From positions 2,473,669 to 2,537,668 of the forward strand of contig LR746276.1 of the NCBI GenBank assembly GCA_902729315.2: 64,000 nt of DNA, given 5' to 3'. The DNA is from Spirodela intermedia. Taxonomy: Eukaryota; Streptophyta; Magnoliopsida; Alismatales; Araceae. Under the pieces are notes generated by a model. It did not search any database. It saw nothing but the letters and a program-made list of their open reading frames with translations, and was not told the origin of the DNA. The translations under genes and the position numbers were made by a program. This document shows, one piece after another, positions 1 through 11,700 of this stretch; the first letter of the stretch is position 1, and each line of letters begins with the position of its first letter.

Positions 1-240
1 GGAAAATGATCTATGTTATCCCACTTTCTCATTGCTCATTTTTAGGTAGAATACGTACCTGAAATCAGGTTAATGAATGATTATCCGCACAAGAGGGATC
101 TGACTCTCAGGCAGTGTACAAAAAACAGAAGGTGTTATGGCAAGTTAAGATCAATGCCCATCCACATTGTCATCACTGGTTTTGTCAGTCAATGTTTTAA
201 AAAGTTTTAAACAACCTGTGAAGGTAGTGTTGATGTGATA

Positions 241-302
241 ACAAAACCGACATTAGCATGTAAAGGAATCATGTCAATATTGCGTTAATGTCGGGTTTTG
301 TG
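241..302. repeat. Imperfect hairpin, about 15-bp arms
   Basis: The arm ACAAAACCGACATTA (241-255) is the inverted complement of the segment at 286-302, with one extra base, around a loop of about 30 nt. It could be the remnant of a small inverted-repeat element (MITE-like) or a chance stem. No target-site duplication was established. Confidence 0.4.
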
Positions 303-2420
303 AGTGGGCTCATAGATGTCATCTGAGCTCAAAGGTACAATACTTGGGCGATTTTATCATGTGCTAAGGTTCTCATTATCCTTAGTATAAAAATGTGAGG
401 AAAGGCTTGGAAAACACCCAAACAAAAGTTCCAAAGTTAAAATGCGATAAGGGAGGAGAAATGTGGGGAAAAACAACATTCCTAGTTTCTCTAAAATGTT
501 CTAGAAGAATAATGGATTTAGGGAGGACTCAATAGATTAGGCTTTTTAAAAAACATTAGCATCTTAGTGCGCTCGTTTTTCTTCCTCTTCCATTAATTTC
601 CGCAGTGCTTCTCCATTGGTCTATTACCATTATGACTTAGTTTCAGTGGAACCATGATGCTGTTACAGGTCGTTCTAGAGTACAGGGAAATAACACTGAT
701 AAGGTGTACCATACACTTCTATATTTCCAAAAACAAGCTTCTTCCAGCAACACCAACGTATGATCTAGCCACAAATCCACATTACAAAAAGTCCATTTCT
801 ACTTCTGTTTCTCACCCTTGTGTTGTTTAGCTGGATGATGGTCACCACTAATTGTAGTATTATAATATTTTCATGGTCACAGTGTTTCTATCGAAATGAA
901 GTTTCCAACTTTGACTGCTTGAATGATAAAACATCCACAGTGGATATGCCTGTCTTTAGAATGTAGATAAGAATTGACAAATCTATATGGCAAAAGCCGA
1001 TCCCTACTACTATTGATCCTCTCAAACCCAGGAGATCTGTCATTTCAAAGATACAGAAGAGCAGGGAGGGTCACAAAGTTTTCATCTTCATTGTGTTTCT
1101 TAAGATAGGAAGATATTGGAATTTGAAAGTTGGGCAATGTTCTTTTCTTAAACTTTTGTGCATTTATATCTCATGATTCTCGCCCACACCAAATCCTCGT
1201 TTTCTCCATATACACATCAATAAATTAAGCCCAAGTCAAAATCTGCAACGATAACAAGGCTCATGGCACCTTTTCTCTCGTCCACACCTTACCCCATCTC
1301 AATGAGAGCATTTCTTTGTTAACTTGGATCCTTCCTCTGTGAAAACAGAGCTTCTGATGACATCAGTTATCCTGGCAATGTTGTCCAGGGGACTTTTAGG
1401 ATAGATTAAAGATAGAAGAGCAAACAGGAAATCGTTAATTTGGAGGGGTCCCCCAACTATCTCGCTGTTAAGGAATCAGTGTTCAATCCTTCTAACTCAT
1501 GCTCAAACTTACTAATGAAGCTGCTCCATTTTGTTTGATATATACCGAATCAAAGAGTGAAATATAACAATTTCAATTGATAATAGCCAGCTCCAAGCAT
1601 TGTTGGTGGAGGCGAAAACAAACAATATCGAAATGTTTAAATTTGATTTATCAGCAATGTACTGCCTGGAGAAAAAGAGCAACCCCTGCATATTACCCCT
1701 ATTTATCTAATAAACCATTCGAAAGAAATTTGTGCGTTGCTTTAATTTTAAGTTTCCACTATTTGCATCCCTTTTGTCAGCGTTATGTTCCATGGGAGCC
1801 TAGAATTTGATCTATAAAACTAAAAAGGGAGGGAGGTAATCCTTGCCTCAATCAACAGAATCCCCAAAAGTCATCACAGAATTCCCGATCAATCAACATG
1901 AAGAAGGAAGTTAGAGATGTGCACTACATTAACCAATAGGTAAGCTCTGGATTGAAGAACTTTAATTGCCCAGCCTCAGCATTACCCAAGATATAGTAAC
2001 CTATCAAGAAATCTCGTTGATTGGGATTCAAATGACTGGTTCATTGGATCTATTGGCTAGGGCCTGAAAAATAATCTTACGTAGACCATTCCACGTGCAT
2101 GCGGGACACCATTCAGACATGGTAGCCCAGCTGTTCTAGACATCCATGCTGGAGATCACTATATTTTATTCCTTGGATAGTAAGTACATCATATTTGTTA
2201 GACATTAAAAAGAAATTGAGTTAACATATAAGCAAATAATATTGAAACCTCAAAAAGAATCCTCCAAGGCAAAATGTCCATAGAATATGACGAGACAGTT
2301 GAGCCATGCTAAGCTTGGAGCCCTCAACATGACGGAATAACGTCCTTCATATTTACAGAAAAGCAAAGCCAATTCTGTGATTCCCGTACAAATATATACA
2401 GAGACTACTTTCTCTACTCA

Positions 2421-2528
2421 ACAGCTCTACAGACTGCTTCTTTGACTTGCTTCTTGGCAAATGTAGAGGTGAGATTTTCAATCACTCCCACATTCTCAAT
2501 GAGCACCACATTTTCCACCAATTTTCAA
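2421..2528 (-). other. Short coding-like frame, unknown
   Basis: Read on the minus strand this gives about 34 codons ending in TAG, of the form VENVVLIENVGVIENLTSTF followed by AKKQVKEAVCRAVE. The composition is protein-like (amphipathic, no low-complexity run) and looks like the tail of a helical protein. An in-frame stop lies just upstream with no AG acceptor between, so it is not a clean terminal exon. It may be a broken exon of a captured gene. I do not recognise the family. Confidence 0.25.
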
Positions 2529-3671
2529 TAATTCAAAGGAAGCAAGCTGAATAATCCACTTTTTTTAAACGTCTCACCCTCCAACTGGTTATATGGCTGA
2601 TGTTTAGGTTCCTCCTTTCAACACTACCAAAGGTATGAAAAAATAAATTTCAAAACCTCTGTTCCAAAGGTTGTCAAAATAACTTTTGATGCCGAAATTT
2701 ATCTGTATTTTTGGGATATTCAAGAATGTAGAATTGCAGCCTGCAGACCTGCATACCAACCTGAAAAAACCCACTTCGTACACAAACACATCGCATCAAG
2801 AAACCATGCATCTCAGATAAATAAGAGATAAAGCTACTCCTTGGATTTTCATTTTAGGGTTAAGAAACCTCTATCAGCTACATCTTTCTCACAATGATCT
2901 ACCTCTTTCTGCTACGACCATTTACAATTAGTGAAGATTCACATGAGGAACCAGTTTATGATTGAACTTTGGTTCACATTCACAACATAGATGCATCTGA
3001 TCCGAGATAATGAAGTGTATTATACAACCAGATGTAATACATACAACACCTTAACCAGCATCAATGTGAACCCATCTATTAAGAAGGTCCACATGGAATA
3101 CGTAAGTATACGCATGCAATTAATCACCATACTTCTGATAGCTTCTTCAGTACAACACTCAATGCCCATTCAGATTCTGCTAACACTGGACAAGGATTAA
3201 ATAGCAAGAGAAAAATGGCATCAACTCATTCGGACACCTCTAAAGGTTTTGAGGGGGGAAAGCCATATCCAACACCTCATCCAGTCGATTCATTCAGGGG
3301 CAACACTTCATATGAACTAACAAGTTCAGTTATCGCGGGAATGAAATGACAATTCTGGAAATTATCACTTATTCTCCCGTTGGAAGTTTAGTTCCCAGGC
3401 TCTAAACATCAAGTCTCGTATCTTTTTACCTCACAAACATCCAATACTCGCAGTAGAAGTAGCAAAACTTAGCTAGATCAAACGAGGAAGATGTCAAAGA
3501 AAGAAAACTATCCTACAGCAAAAGGACACAAGACAGGAAAGCAAAACGGAGTTACTACAATGAAACACCACACCTCTGACCACGAATTCAACGGATATAG
3601 CCGGCAAATTCATAATAGAATTTAGGACCCAAATGCAAAAAGAAGTGAGAAACAGGAGAGGAGACACGGAC

Positions 3672-4140
3672 CGGTGAAGAACTGAGGGAACTTGACAGGG
3701 AGGATGACAGCTTCTTGAAGGGCCTGCTTGGCGCTCTCCAGCCCCGCCACGTCGTTCCACTTGACATTGGGCTTCTCTCTGATGATTGCAGAGTTAAGTC
3801 CCGCCCGCAGCTTGGACTGCTCGGGGTCCTCGCCGCCATCGTCACCGTCCTTGGGCTTCGTCTTCGGACGGGTGGCGACGGCGGCGCCGCCGTTGGAGGT
3901 CGGTCCGGGGCCGCCCTCGTCGAGTACAGCCCGTATCTCCTCGGCGCGGCGGAGGTACTCGGTGAACTTCTGGGTAATGGCCTCCTTGATCTTGGGATTC
4001 TTTTCGTACTTAAGATGGGTACGGAAGTATTCGAGCGCGTTCATGTAGAGGGGGAAGGCTTTCACATAGTTCCCAGCGTTGTCCTCCTGAACCGCCTGCT
4101 TCACGTACTCGATCGCCTGCTCCTTAAAGTTGCTGTACAT
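3672..4140 (-). CDS. VPS4: VPS4/SKD1 AAA ATPase, first coding exon (partial)
   Basis: This exon encodes residues 1-156 of a VPS4/SKD1-type AAA ATPase, the enzyme that uses ATP to disassemble ESCRT-III at endosomes. It starts MYSNFKEQAIEYVKQAV, the usual plant start, at the ATG at 4140. A frame can be extended 12 bases upstream, but only from a TTG. Residues 1-75 form the MIT domain that binds ESCRT-III tails, residues 76-115 are a GDE/K-rich linker, and KWNDVAGL to FPQFFT opens the AAA domain. The reading frame then meets a GT donor at 3671 inside the glycine codon that normally precedes KRRPW. The P-loop and all later exons are absent, so the gene either has a first intron of more than 3.6 kb or is broken. 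The exon is GC-rich and has no internal lesion, so I favour an intact gene cut by the window edge. Confidence 0.9.
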
Positions 4141-4560
4141 CTCGTCCCCCAACTCCCCCCTCCCTCTACCGGCGGATTTCCAAAGATCCTAAAGGATACC
4201 CAGCTAAAAATCCAGGGAATTTCACGAACCTCCCAACGATCGGGGCGATGACACACGAACCACGGCAATTCCTCCCGCCTGGAGCGGAGCGCTTCGCGAA
4301 TCGCGCGGAGCAGCAGCACAAATCCCTCTGAATACACCGATCGAGAGGCAAAGGAAATTACTTGGGGAAAATTCTTCCAGGCGAGGGTTCCTTGAGGCGA
4401 TCTGGGCGAGAGCGGACCAGAGGAAGAGGAGGAAGAAGAAGAGAAAGAAGAGAGAAAGAAGGAAGAGAGAGAGAGACAGAGAGACAGAGAATGGTGGGAA
4501 GGGTCGTGGCGAAGGAAGCCAAATGGGCTACTTTTTGAAACTCACGCACGCAGTACGTTG
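4141..4560 (-). promoter_or_regulatory. VPS4 5' leader region with GA/CT tract
   Basis: Upstream of the VPS4 ATG on its own strand, the interval 4425-4490 is a pyrimidine-rich run (GGAAGAGAGA-type on the plus strand), as in many plant 5' leaders. No other gene overlaps it. The exact transcription start cannot be read from sequence. Confidence 0.4.
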
Positions 4561-5604
4561 GACAATTATGTCCCCCAGCTCATATAAGTATGACGAAGTT
4601 GTTTGTTTCTTACACCGTATGAGCTAGCGCGATAGGCATCATTGAGTCTGCTTCTCTCCGCAGCGTAGCGCATGTCAATAGCCACCCAACGGAAGGCTCA
4701 CCAAAGCGTGTCGCGGAGTTGAGTGGTCGCGTCAACACGCCCCGCGCACAGCCGTTGGATGCAAGAAGCGAACGGTGATGTGGAAAAGAGTTCATTATTT
4801 TAACGGTCCAGATTTTAGAACTTCTATGGATTGGCAAGGTTTTCATTGAGAAGGATCCTTCCAATCGGGCAAGGGCATCAGGGATGGTGACTTTTTATGT
4901 TTAAACCCCCAACAAAAATTTAAGTTGATAATATGACAAGACATTTTCCGGGGACGGAATGTTTACCCGCCATAGAACAAGGGTATGTCCAAACATTTTA
5001 TTATATTAATATAATGACATATTTACCCTTCGCATGAGGAGCGGATGGCACGTGTCCTCAACGGCGTCTACGCACCGCTTGCCAGGTAAGCAACATGGGG
5101 GCCACTCAGATATTTTCGACAAGCAGGATATTTTTTTAGTCTCCTTATAAAATACGGCCGAATACCGACATTAATTCACGCCATTATTCCCGGCATAATA
5201 TCAGATTTGTATTATTTTTATTAAAATATTTTTTTAGGGAATTTAAAAAAAATGTAAAACAATAATCAAATTGTGTCCATATGATAGGCCCATTAATAGG
5301 TGCCGTCTAAACCCGGCGTATACTGGCCCATCTGACGGCCGGTCCGGTGACCTTTCCGTTTCCGAGCGGCGGCATGGGCCGGGGAATTTGAATCGGACCC
5401 AGTGCCTGAGTTATTAGGCCCGATGGCCAGTTCAGGAATTAATTATTTCGTTTTTTGCTGTGTTTTTTGTGTACTTGCTTGCAGAAAGAGATGGAATGCA
5501 TTCTGAACTCTTTTTAATAAATATCCATGGGAAAAGTTTGTGGCAACTTCCACGAATCCTGAGAGAGACTGGCGGCGAGCCAAGAAGAACCGGCCGACGA
5601 CCAA

Positions 5605-5606
<2 letters not shown>
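4561..5606. promoter_or_regulatory. Divergent intergenic region between VPS4 and the SDR gene
   Basis: VPS4 points left and the SDR gene points right, so this region must hold both promoters. A perfect 16-bp AT palindrome (ATTATATTAATATAAT) lies at 5000-5015. A TATAAAA-like box lies near 5146-5152, about 0.76 kb before the SDR ATG, which would imply a long leader if used. No coding sequence was recognised. Confidence 0.35.
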
Positions 5607-5637
<31 letters not shown>

Positions 5638-5824
5638 GACATAGACAGAGGCACACTCTCTCGGACCAACGACCGAAGGCCAACAACCAACGATCTCTCT
5701 CTTGCTCTATCTCTCTGCTTCTCTCTCTTCCCGCTCTCTTTCTCAGACTCCAGTCTGTCTCTCTCTCGCTCTATCTCTCCCTCTTTTCCTCTATCTCTCT
5801 CTCTTTCTTCTCTCTCTCTCTCTA
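5607..5824. repeat. (CT)n microsatellite and CT-rich leader
   Basis: A pure (CT)15 run occupies 5607-5636, and interrupted CT-rich sequence continues from about 5690 to 5824. It lies just upstream of the SDR start codon on the sense strand, so it is probably part of the 5' leader or core promoter (GAGA/CT element). Confidence 0.8.
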
Positions 5825-5912
5825 GACATACACAGGCGCAGCCATTTATCTCTCTCCTCTGCAGTCCTGGAAGGAAGTGGGCAGAGATAGGGGGGGAGAG
5901 AGGAGGGAGAAG

Positions 5913-7685
5913 ATGGCATCGCCGTTCAGGCCGGAGGTGCTGAAGGGGAAAGTGGCTCTCATCACCGGAGGCGGTTCCGGCATCGGCTTTGAGATCGCCA
6001 CGCAGTTTGGCCTCCACGGCGCCGCTGTCGCCATCATGGGGCGGCGGAAGCACATCGTCGAGGCGGCTCAGGCGGCCCTCCAAGCCCAGGGAATCCAGGT
6101 AATGCCACGGGAAACAAACCTCAACTCTTCTCCTACCTTCTCCTACCTTCTCCTTCCTTCTCCTTCTCCACAGAATTCGATGAATTTCCTTTCCTCCTCA
6201 ATTCTTCTGCCTCTTCTCTTCTCTGTCGCTCGAGATGATTCCGATCGAGAAGCTAACCTAACTTCGGGTCGATCTACAGCCGTATCCAACCCTGTCGATC
6301 GGTAGGTGTTTTCCTTCCCAGAGTAAACCTGGAAATCAGATCCGGAGTAATCCAATGAAAATCTAATCTTCTTCGGAGTAGAATCAATCACTCGGAGGCA
6401 TTTTCCTTTCCGCAATAAACCTGCAAATTTTAAATAAATAAACAAATCTTCAGCCTCGTAGTTCATGGCTAATCAGCTTCCATCCTTCAACTGATCGGTC
6501 CGGCTCCCAGAGGAAAACCGAGAGATGATATGATTATCTTGGATCAATCCAATGCATCTCGAGAAAAATTTGCTCAAAATGCCTCCTACCTAATCTAGGC
6601 GATCGGGCTGGAAGGCGACGTCCGAAGGCGGGAGGACGCGGCGAGAGTCCTAGAAGCGGCCGTCAAACACTTTGGGAGGCTCGACATCCTCGTCAATGGC
6701 GCCGCCGGGAACTTCCTCGCCTCGCCGGAGGAGCTCTCCCCCAATGGCTTCCGCACAGGCGCGACCACCCCCTCGAGAATCAGAATCCCCATTCTTGCAT
6801 ATTTCATACTCTCCATCCTTCTGATCTGATCTTCCTGCTGCAAATTTTGGCTCTCGCAGTGTTGGACATCGACGCCGTTGGCACCTACACCATGTCCCAC
6901 GAAGCTCTCAAGTACCTCAAGGCTGGGGCCGGCGGCAGAGCTCCCTCCGACGGCGGGCTCATCCTGAACATCAGCGCCACCCTCCATTACACTGCAGCCT
7001 GGTACCAGATCAACGTCTCCGCAGCCAAGGTAATGACTTCCTTATACATCTTTTCATCAACACGAATCTATGTATATAAAAAATTAAAAAAAATGAAGAT
7101 GTTGATTAATTATCATTCTGATTGTGATGTGGGCAGGCGGCGGTGGACAGCATAACGAGGGGGTTGGCCCTGGAGTGGGGGACGGATTATAATATCAGGG
7201 TGAATGGGATTGCGCCGGGGCCCATTGCAGGCACCCCGGGGATGAGGAAGCTGGCACCGGAGGAGATGAGGAGAAGGGTCAGGGAGGATATGCCGTTCTT
7301 CAGGCTGGGCGAGAAATGGGACATAGCGATGGCCGCCATCTACCTGGCGTCTGATGCAGGTCAGAGATTCTTTCTCCTTGCTTCCTCCTCTGTCATCACC
7401 AGTTTACAACCGGATGAGGAGCGAAATTGAGTTTTCTATTTGGGTTTTCTTCTCTCTCTCTCTCTCTCTCCAGAGGTAGCATGCCTAGTTAATTTTGAGG
7501 GCTCCTCTCATTTGGTGTAATTGGGGACAGGGAAGTACGTCAATGGAGCGACGTTCGTTGTGGATGGAGGGCACTGGCTGAGCCAACCCCGGATGATCCC
7601 AAAGGAAGAGGTCAAGCAGATGTCCCGGGTGGTGGAGAAGAAGTCCAGAAAGGAACCCACCGGCGTCCCCAAGAGCAAGCTCTGA
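5913..7685 (+). CDS. SDRB: Peroxisomal 2,4-dienoyl-CoA reductase-like SDR (SDRB type)
   Basis: Five exons join in frame: 5913-6098, 6599-6758, 6860-7029, 7137-7359 and 7531-7685, giving 297 aa. The cofactor loop TGGGSGIG is at about residues 18-25, the NGAAGN motif at 95-100, and the catalytic Lys at about 172 within NVSAAKAAVD. The usual SDR Tyr of YxxxK is absent, as is known for 2,4-dienoyl-CoA reductases, and PGPI follows. The protein ends in SKL, a type 1 peroxisomal targeting signal. The family reduces 2,4-dienoyl-CoA with NADPH during beta-oxidation of unsaturated fatty acids, so I place this enzyme in the peroxisome matrix. Length and motifs match the plant SDRB/DECR2 group. Intron 2 appears to start with GC rather than GT: the frame requires ACAG followed by GCGCGA. 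The polypyrimidine tract of the last intron is a (CT)n run. Confidence 0.92.
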
Positions 7686-8777
7686 GATTTTCACCACTTG
7701 TTACACTCATTTAGAGATGGTGTGATGCGAACCATGCAGTGATTGGCGATCGTCCATGAAAGAGTCATCCCAGGTAGTATGTCTGTCTTGCTTCGTGGGA
7801 AAAAAAAAAACATAAAAATTTTTATATTTGTATTTTCTGCAGACAAGAAAATGGCTATTTTCTGCGTTTTTCTGTTTAAAAAATTACCGACGCATAGAAT
7901 CCAGAAAAATATAAGGAATGCTTGCCAAGAAAGAATATTTATTTCTAGAGATCAGAATCACTTGAAAGAGGAGCTGTGTAGGTGGAAGAGGAACCTAACA
8001 ACTTATGAAGGACAACAGAGGGAAGCTGGTCACGTAGGCTCATAATCATTCATTGATAGTTGTTGAGTGCCATCATGATTGAGATGCAGTGACCTGTTTT
8101 AAAGATTGGGTTGACCCGTCCTATGATTGTGATTCATTACAATCTCAAATGGGTCAACCCAGTCCAAGATGAGTCAACCTGGGCAAACTTAGTGGCAAAT
8201 TCGTTTATTATGATGATATAAAATAAGACATTAAAACAAAGTCCAAAGAGCTCAAGGATGATTGAAAGCAGCAGAAATTCCTTGGATTAGAAACGATCAA
8301 AAAACGATCTATGAGACCACTTACTGCCTGCGCGTACAACAGAGGAAGAAAGGCCTTCCCTCGGATTAGAAACCCTGGACTCACAGTCCTTGAAGCAGTT
8401 GACTTAAAACACATTGGCCGGTTACTTTATGTCAACACTAACAAGCATTCAACCTGGCAGAGAAAGGGGAGACGACCAGAGAGTACCACAAGAAGTCTTG
8501 TGGCTTGAAGATGTTGGCAGTGACGTCACCACACTGGGCAAGAACACTGACTGTGGAAGTGCAATCGATGCTCAGGCTACCGTGATGAAATCAGATGAGC
8601 ATGCAGATCATTTCCCCATACAGTTCATCTTCCCTGTGTACATTGTTAATTGATGTGCAAACAGATGTATGCCTTCCAACATATACATGCATTCATACAT
8701 AAAACATAGATAGATACATAGATACATAGATTTATACATGCATGCATTTATAGACATTGAGATCCCAGAAGGTGATA
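7686..8777. other. Tail-to-tail intergenic region (SDR and RPC4 3' ends)
   Basis: Both flanking genes end here, so this holds two 3' UTRs and terminators. A short inverted pair TGGGTTGACCC / GGGTCAACCCA lies at about 8108-8160. The plus frame at 8414-8653 and overlapping frames have protein-like stretches but no family I recognise, and the first lacks an ATG start. They may simply be RPC4 3' UTR. An ATAC/ATAG-rich microsatellite spans about 8680-8757. Confidence 0.4.
8680..8757. repeat. ATAC/ATAGATAC-type microsatellite
   Basis: Interrupted tetranucleotide repeats (CATACAT, ATAGATACATAGATAC) fill about 78 bp immediately beyond the RPC4 stop codon, probably within its 3' UTR. Confidence 0.7.
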
Positions 8778-11700
8778 CTAATCCAGTTGTATCACAGAAT
8801 TAAGGAGGTAATCAACGTTGGGTCTCACAACCACGCGCTTGTTCAGCTCCCCCAGTGCACAGCAGTGCTTCTGTTTGGTGTTGATCGCCGTCACATCCTG
8901 GGCAAACATGCAATCTGAACCCGGTGAAACCTGCAGACAGTCGAAGTCCATCTTCTTTTAGTAGATTGGAACCCATCAGAAGCATCAGACCGGTTGCCTC
9001 AGATCATCCAACAAGTTCAGAGCTTTGAATAGGGTTGACGTATTGGGCTAGGTTTAGGCATAGGACAGCCCTGGTTCACAAGCCCGTTCACACATTTTAG
9101 GGTAGCTCTCTGCTCAAACTGAACACAGTTTTCCCATTAGACTGCTACCCCTTCACCCAATCCCCAGCAGCCCCCCATACCCCCCTTACTTTCACTGGGC
9201 TCCAACCACCATTGAAACCCACAACAGTGACGACCTCATGTCCCTCTTCTCCTTTTATACCCCCGACCCCACTCTCCAAAACCCTAATGGCATCCAACAA
9301 GGGTGACCCATTTTCCAGGCTTTTCTCCTGAGCACCTGGCCATTGACTCTGTTATTGACTTTATATTATAAAATGAGAACGATTTAACCTCGAAGAAAAG
9401 ATGCTTGCTGGAGGAGAGGAGAGCGCTTACATCAAAGATGGCATCTCCAAGTTTCATCTTGACGACGCCGCTCTTGTAGACCAGCATTTTCCCCACAAAC
9501 CCAGCTGGTAGATCATCTAAACTGCAGCAATTCCCTGAGACTCCAGCCATCTTGCCACCAGTTTCTTTGCCTTTGGTGGTAGTTTCAGGTCTTCTCCCCA
9601 GTGGTAGAGCCACAGGCAATTGGAAAAAGAACATCCGCCCATCTGCATTGCCATCCTGCCATCCACGACAGAGAGCTCGCATCAAAGACTGCATGCATTA
9701 CTAATGGTGGTTGAGGTTAGAGCGCGGACCACCAGTGCTAACTCTTTTGCCGTATCTACTTTCCTCTCATCATACTCTTCTATGCTTGTTGAAGAGGCCT
9801 CCCCAGACTCCTCTTCATCCAGAAGCTCTGAAAAATAATCTATGTCAAATGGCTGCCGAACGGCTCACTCAAATGCTCATTCAAACTGACCTGGATTCCC
9901 CGCGTGTGGTCTCCTCAGGGGAAGTGTCACAGGATAGTAAGAGCAGTAATCCTAGAATGTGCCGACGAGACAAATCAGTAAAGCAGAGAGATTGAGGAGG
10001 AGGGGAATGCGGCAGACATGTATGCTCTGTAACGAACCCAAGGGTCAACGTAATCTCTCTTCTCTTGTATTGCTGCTGATATATTGCCATCATCTGCGGA
10101 AAAGCCATTCAAATTCAAAGAAATCAGTAGGTGATTCAACCAAAAGCTAAAAAATTAGGGAGGGAAAGAAAAATAAGGAATAAAGGGGTCCGACCTTGGG
10201 ATTTATTTCCAGTTCTTGGGATACCAAAGGACCGTGCAGAACTTCTCCTCTCTGTATGCCCAAACGTTACTTCCATTGAGGCAGCTGAAAGAAAAAATTA
10301 ATTAAAGATCAAAAAAATAATATCAAACTACATTTAGGCTGATAAATATAAGAAGAATAGGAACACCTGGCTAAGAAAAACAAACAAGCACTCTTTGCCA
10401 GTAGATTTGTTTGACTGGAGCATCTAATAAAGGCAATGGACCGAGGTCAGTTCTCGCCATAGATTCTCTTGAAATTCTTTGACTCAGTGACACGAAATAA
10501 CTTGTAACTCAGATTGACCACTAAACGTCCTCTGACGACGTGTTGATACAAAATCTGCCACACTATTTTATTGCATTTTTCGAAACATGACTGAATGAGT
10601 GAAGGTGAAACTAGTTCGTACACGTGGATGTCTTATTAAACATTCATCAAGGAGCCAACAACCGACATATTCCGATAAACAATACCGTGGATGTGCCACT
10701 GGCGCACTTCAATCACATGGGAGAAGGCCACCCTACAAACTCATGACTACTTTTTTCCGAGAAATGAAGTGCACTGAAATATCGTTGACTATCCATACGG
10801 TATTCACAGTTCACCTTATCCTTCAAACCCATTAACATTCGAAGATGTAAATATGTCTATTCATCAGAGGGGAAGGCACAGGTCCTTGTCAATTTGCATA
10901 AGATCGTCCTTCAAAATCATGAAATTGGTCTTCTCAGTTAACTACCAGGAAGATCTGGCACAAACTCATTATGAATATGTAACTAAGTTTCTTGGGCCGT
11001 TGACAGAAGAGATGGATTCCAGCAAAGACTATAAAATTACAATAGATAAACTGTTTGCAATAGAATTCAACTGCTAAAAGCCTCTATGCAACAGCATTGA
11101 ATTCAACTGTTATAATAGCTAAACTGAATTCATAATGAAAGCCTCTTCATGTTATGTCATTCATATTGCATAAATAATAAGCAAGAGAAATAAGGCGAGT
11201 AGATCATCTGGGTACATTTAACAGAAGCAGATATTTAAATTATGATTTAGCAAGATTATGCCACAGGATCTTTTGCAGCAAAACTCCCAACTACATCCTC
11301 TATGGAATGGCAAGACAGTTCGAGTAATTTATCACACCAGTATTCAATTAGCTTGAATGTGGTAGGTACTGAATTATGAGCAAATAAAAAAGATAAAATG
11401 TAAAAAAAATAATTATAACGATAAAAATAAGGGATATATAATGATAACATAAATAATAAAAGTTTCATATATGGTCATTTAATGTATTTAAAAAAGAACT
11501 GTTATTGAGAATGTTTAAACAGGATAACTATAGAATACAATTCACCACACGCAGTAAGACTGTGTACAGTACCAAAACTAAGATATGAATGACCTATTAA
11601 ACACTGATGTAAAAAACATGAAGGAGTATGAAGGAATAGTCATATATCGTCAGTAAACCTTTGTTTTTGTTCTTTAATTTTGCCATCCCACGAATCATTT

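Larger units (their letters stand above)
1..3671. other. No gene recognised; intron or 3' flank of VPS4
   Basis: I looked on both strands for the remaining VPS4 exons (Walker A loop, Walker B, C-terminal helix) and found none. The VPS4 exon at 3672-4140 ends in a clean donor at 3671, so this stretch is most simply its first intron, running past the left edge. It is AT-rich with scattered short open frames that look like chance. The only structured items are a hairpin near 241-302 and one coding-like frame at 2421-2528, listed separately. Confidence 0.55.

Noticed and set aside
3715-4251. 178-codon plus-strand frame opposite VPS4 exon 1
   Set aside because: Antisense shadow of the VPS4 exon.
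5514-6083. 189-codon minus-strand frame rich in Arg/Glu opposite the SDR first exon
   Set aside because: Produced by the CT repeat and the antisense of exon 1.
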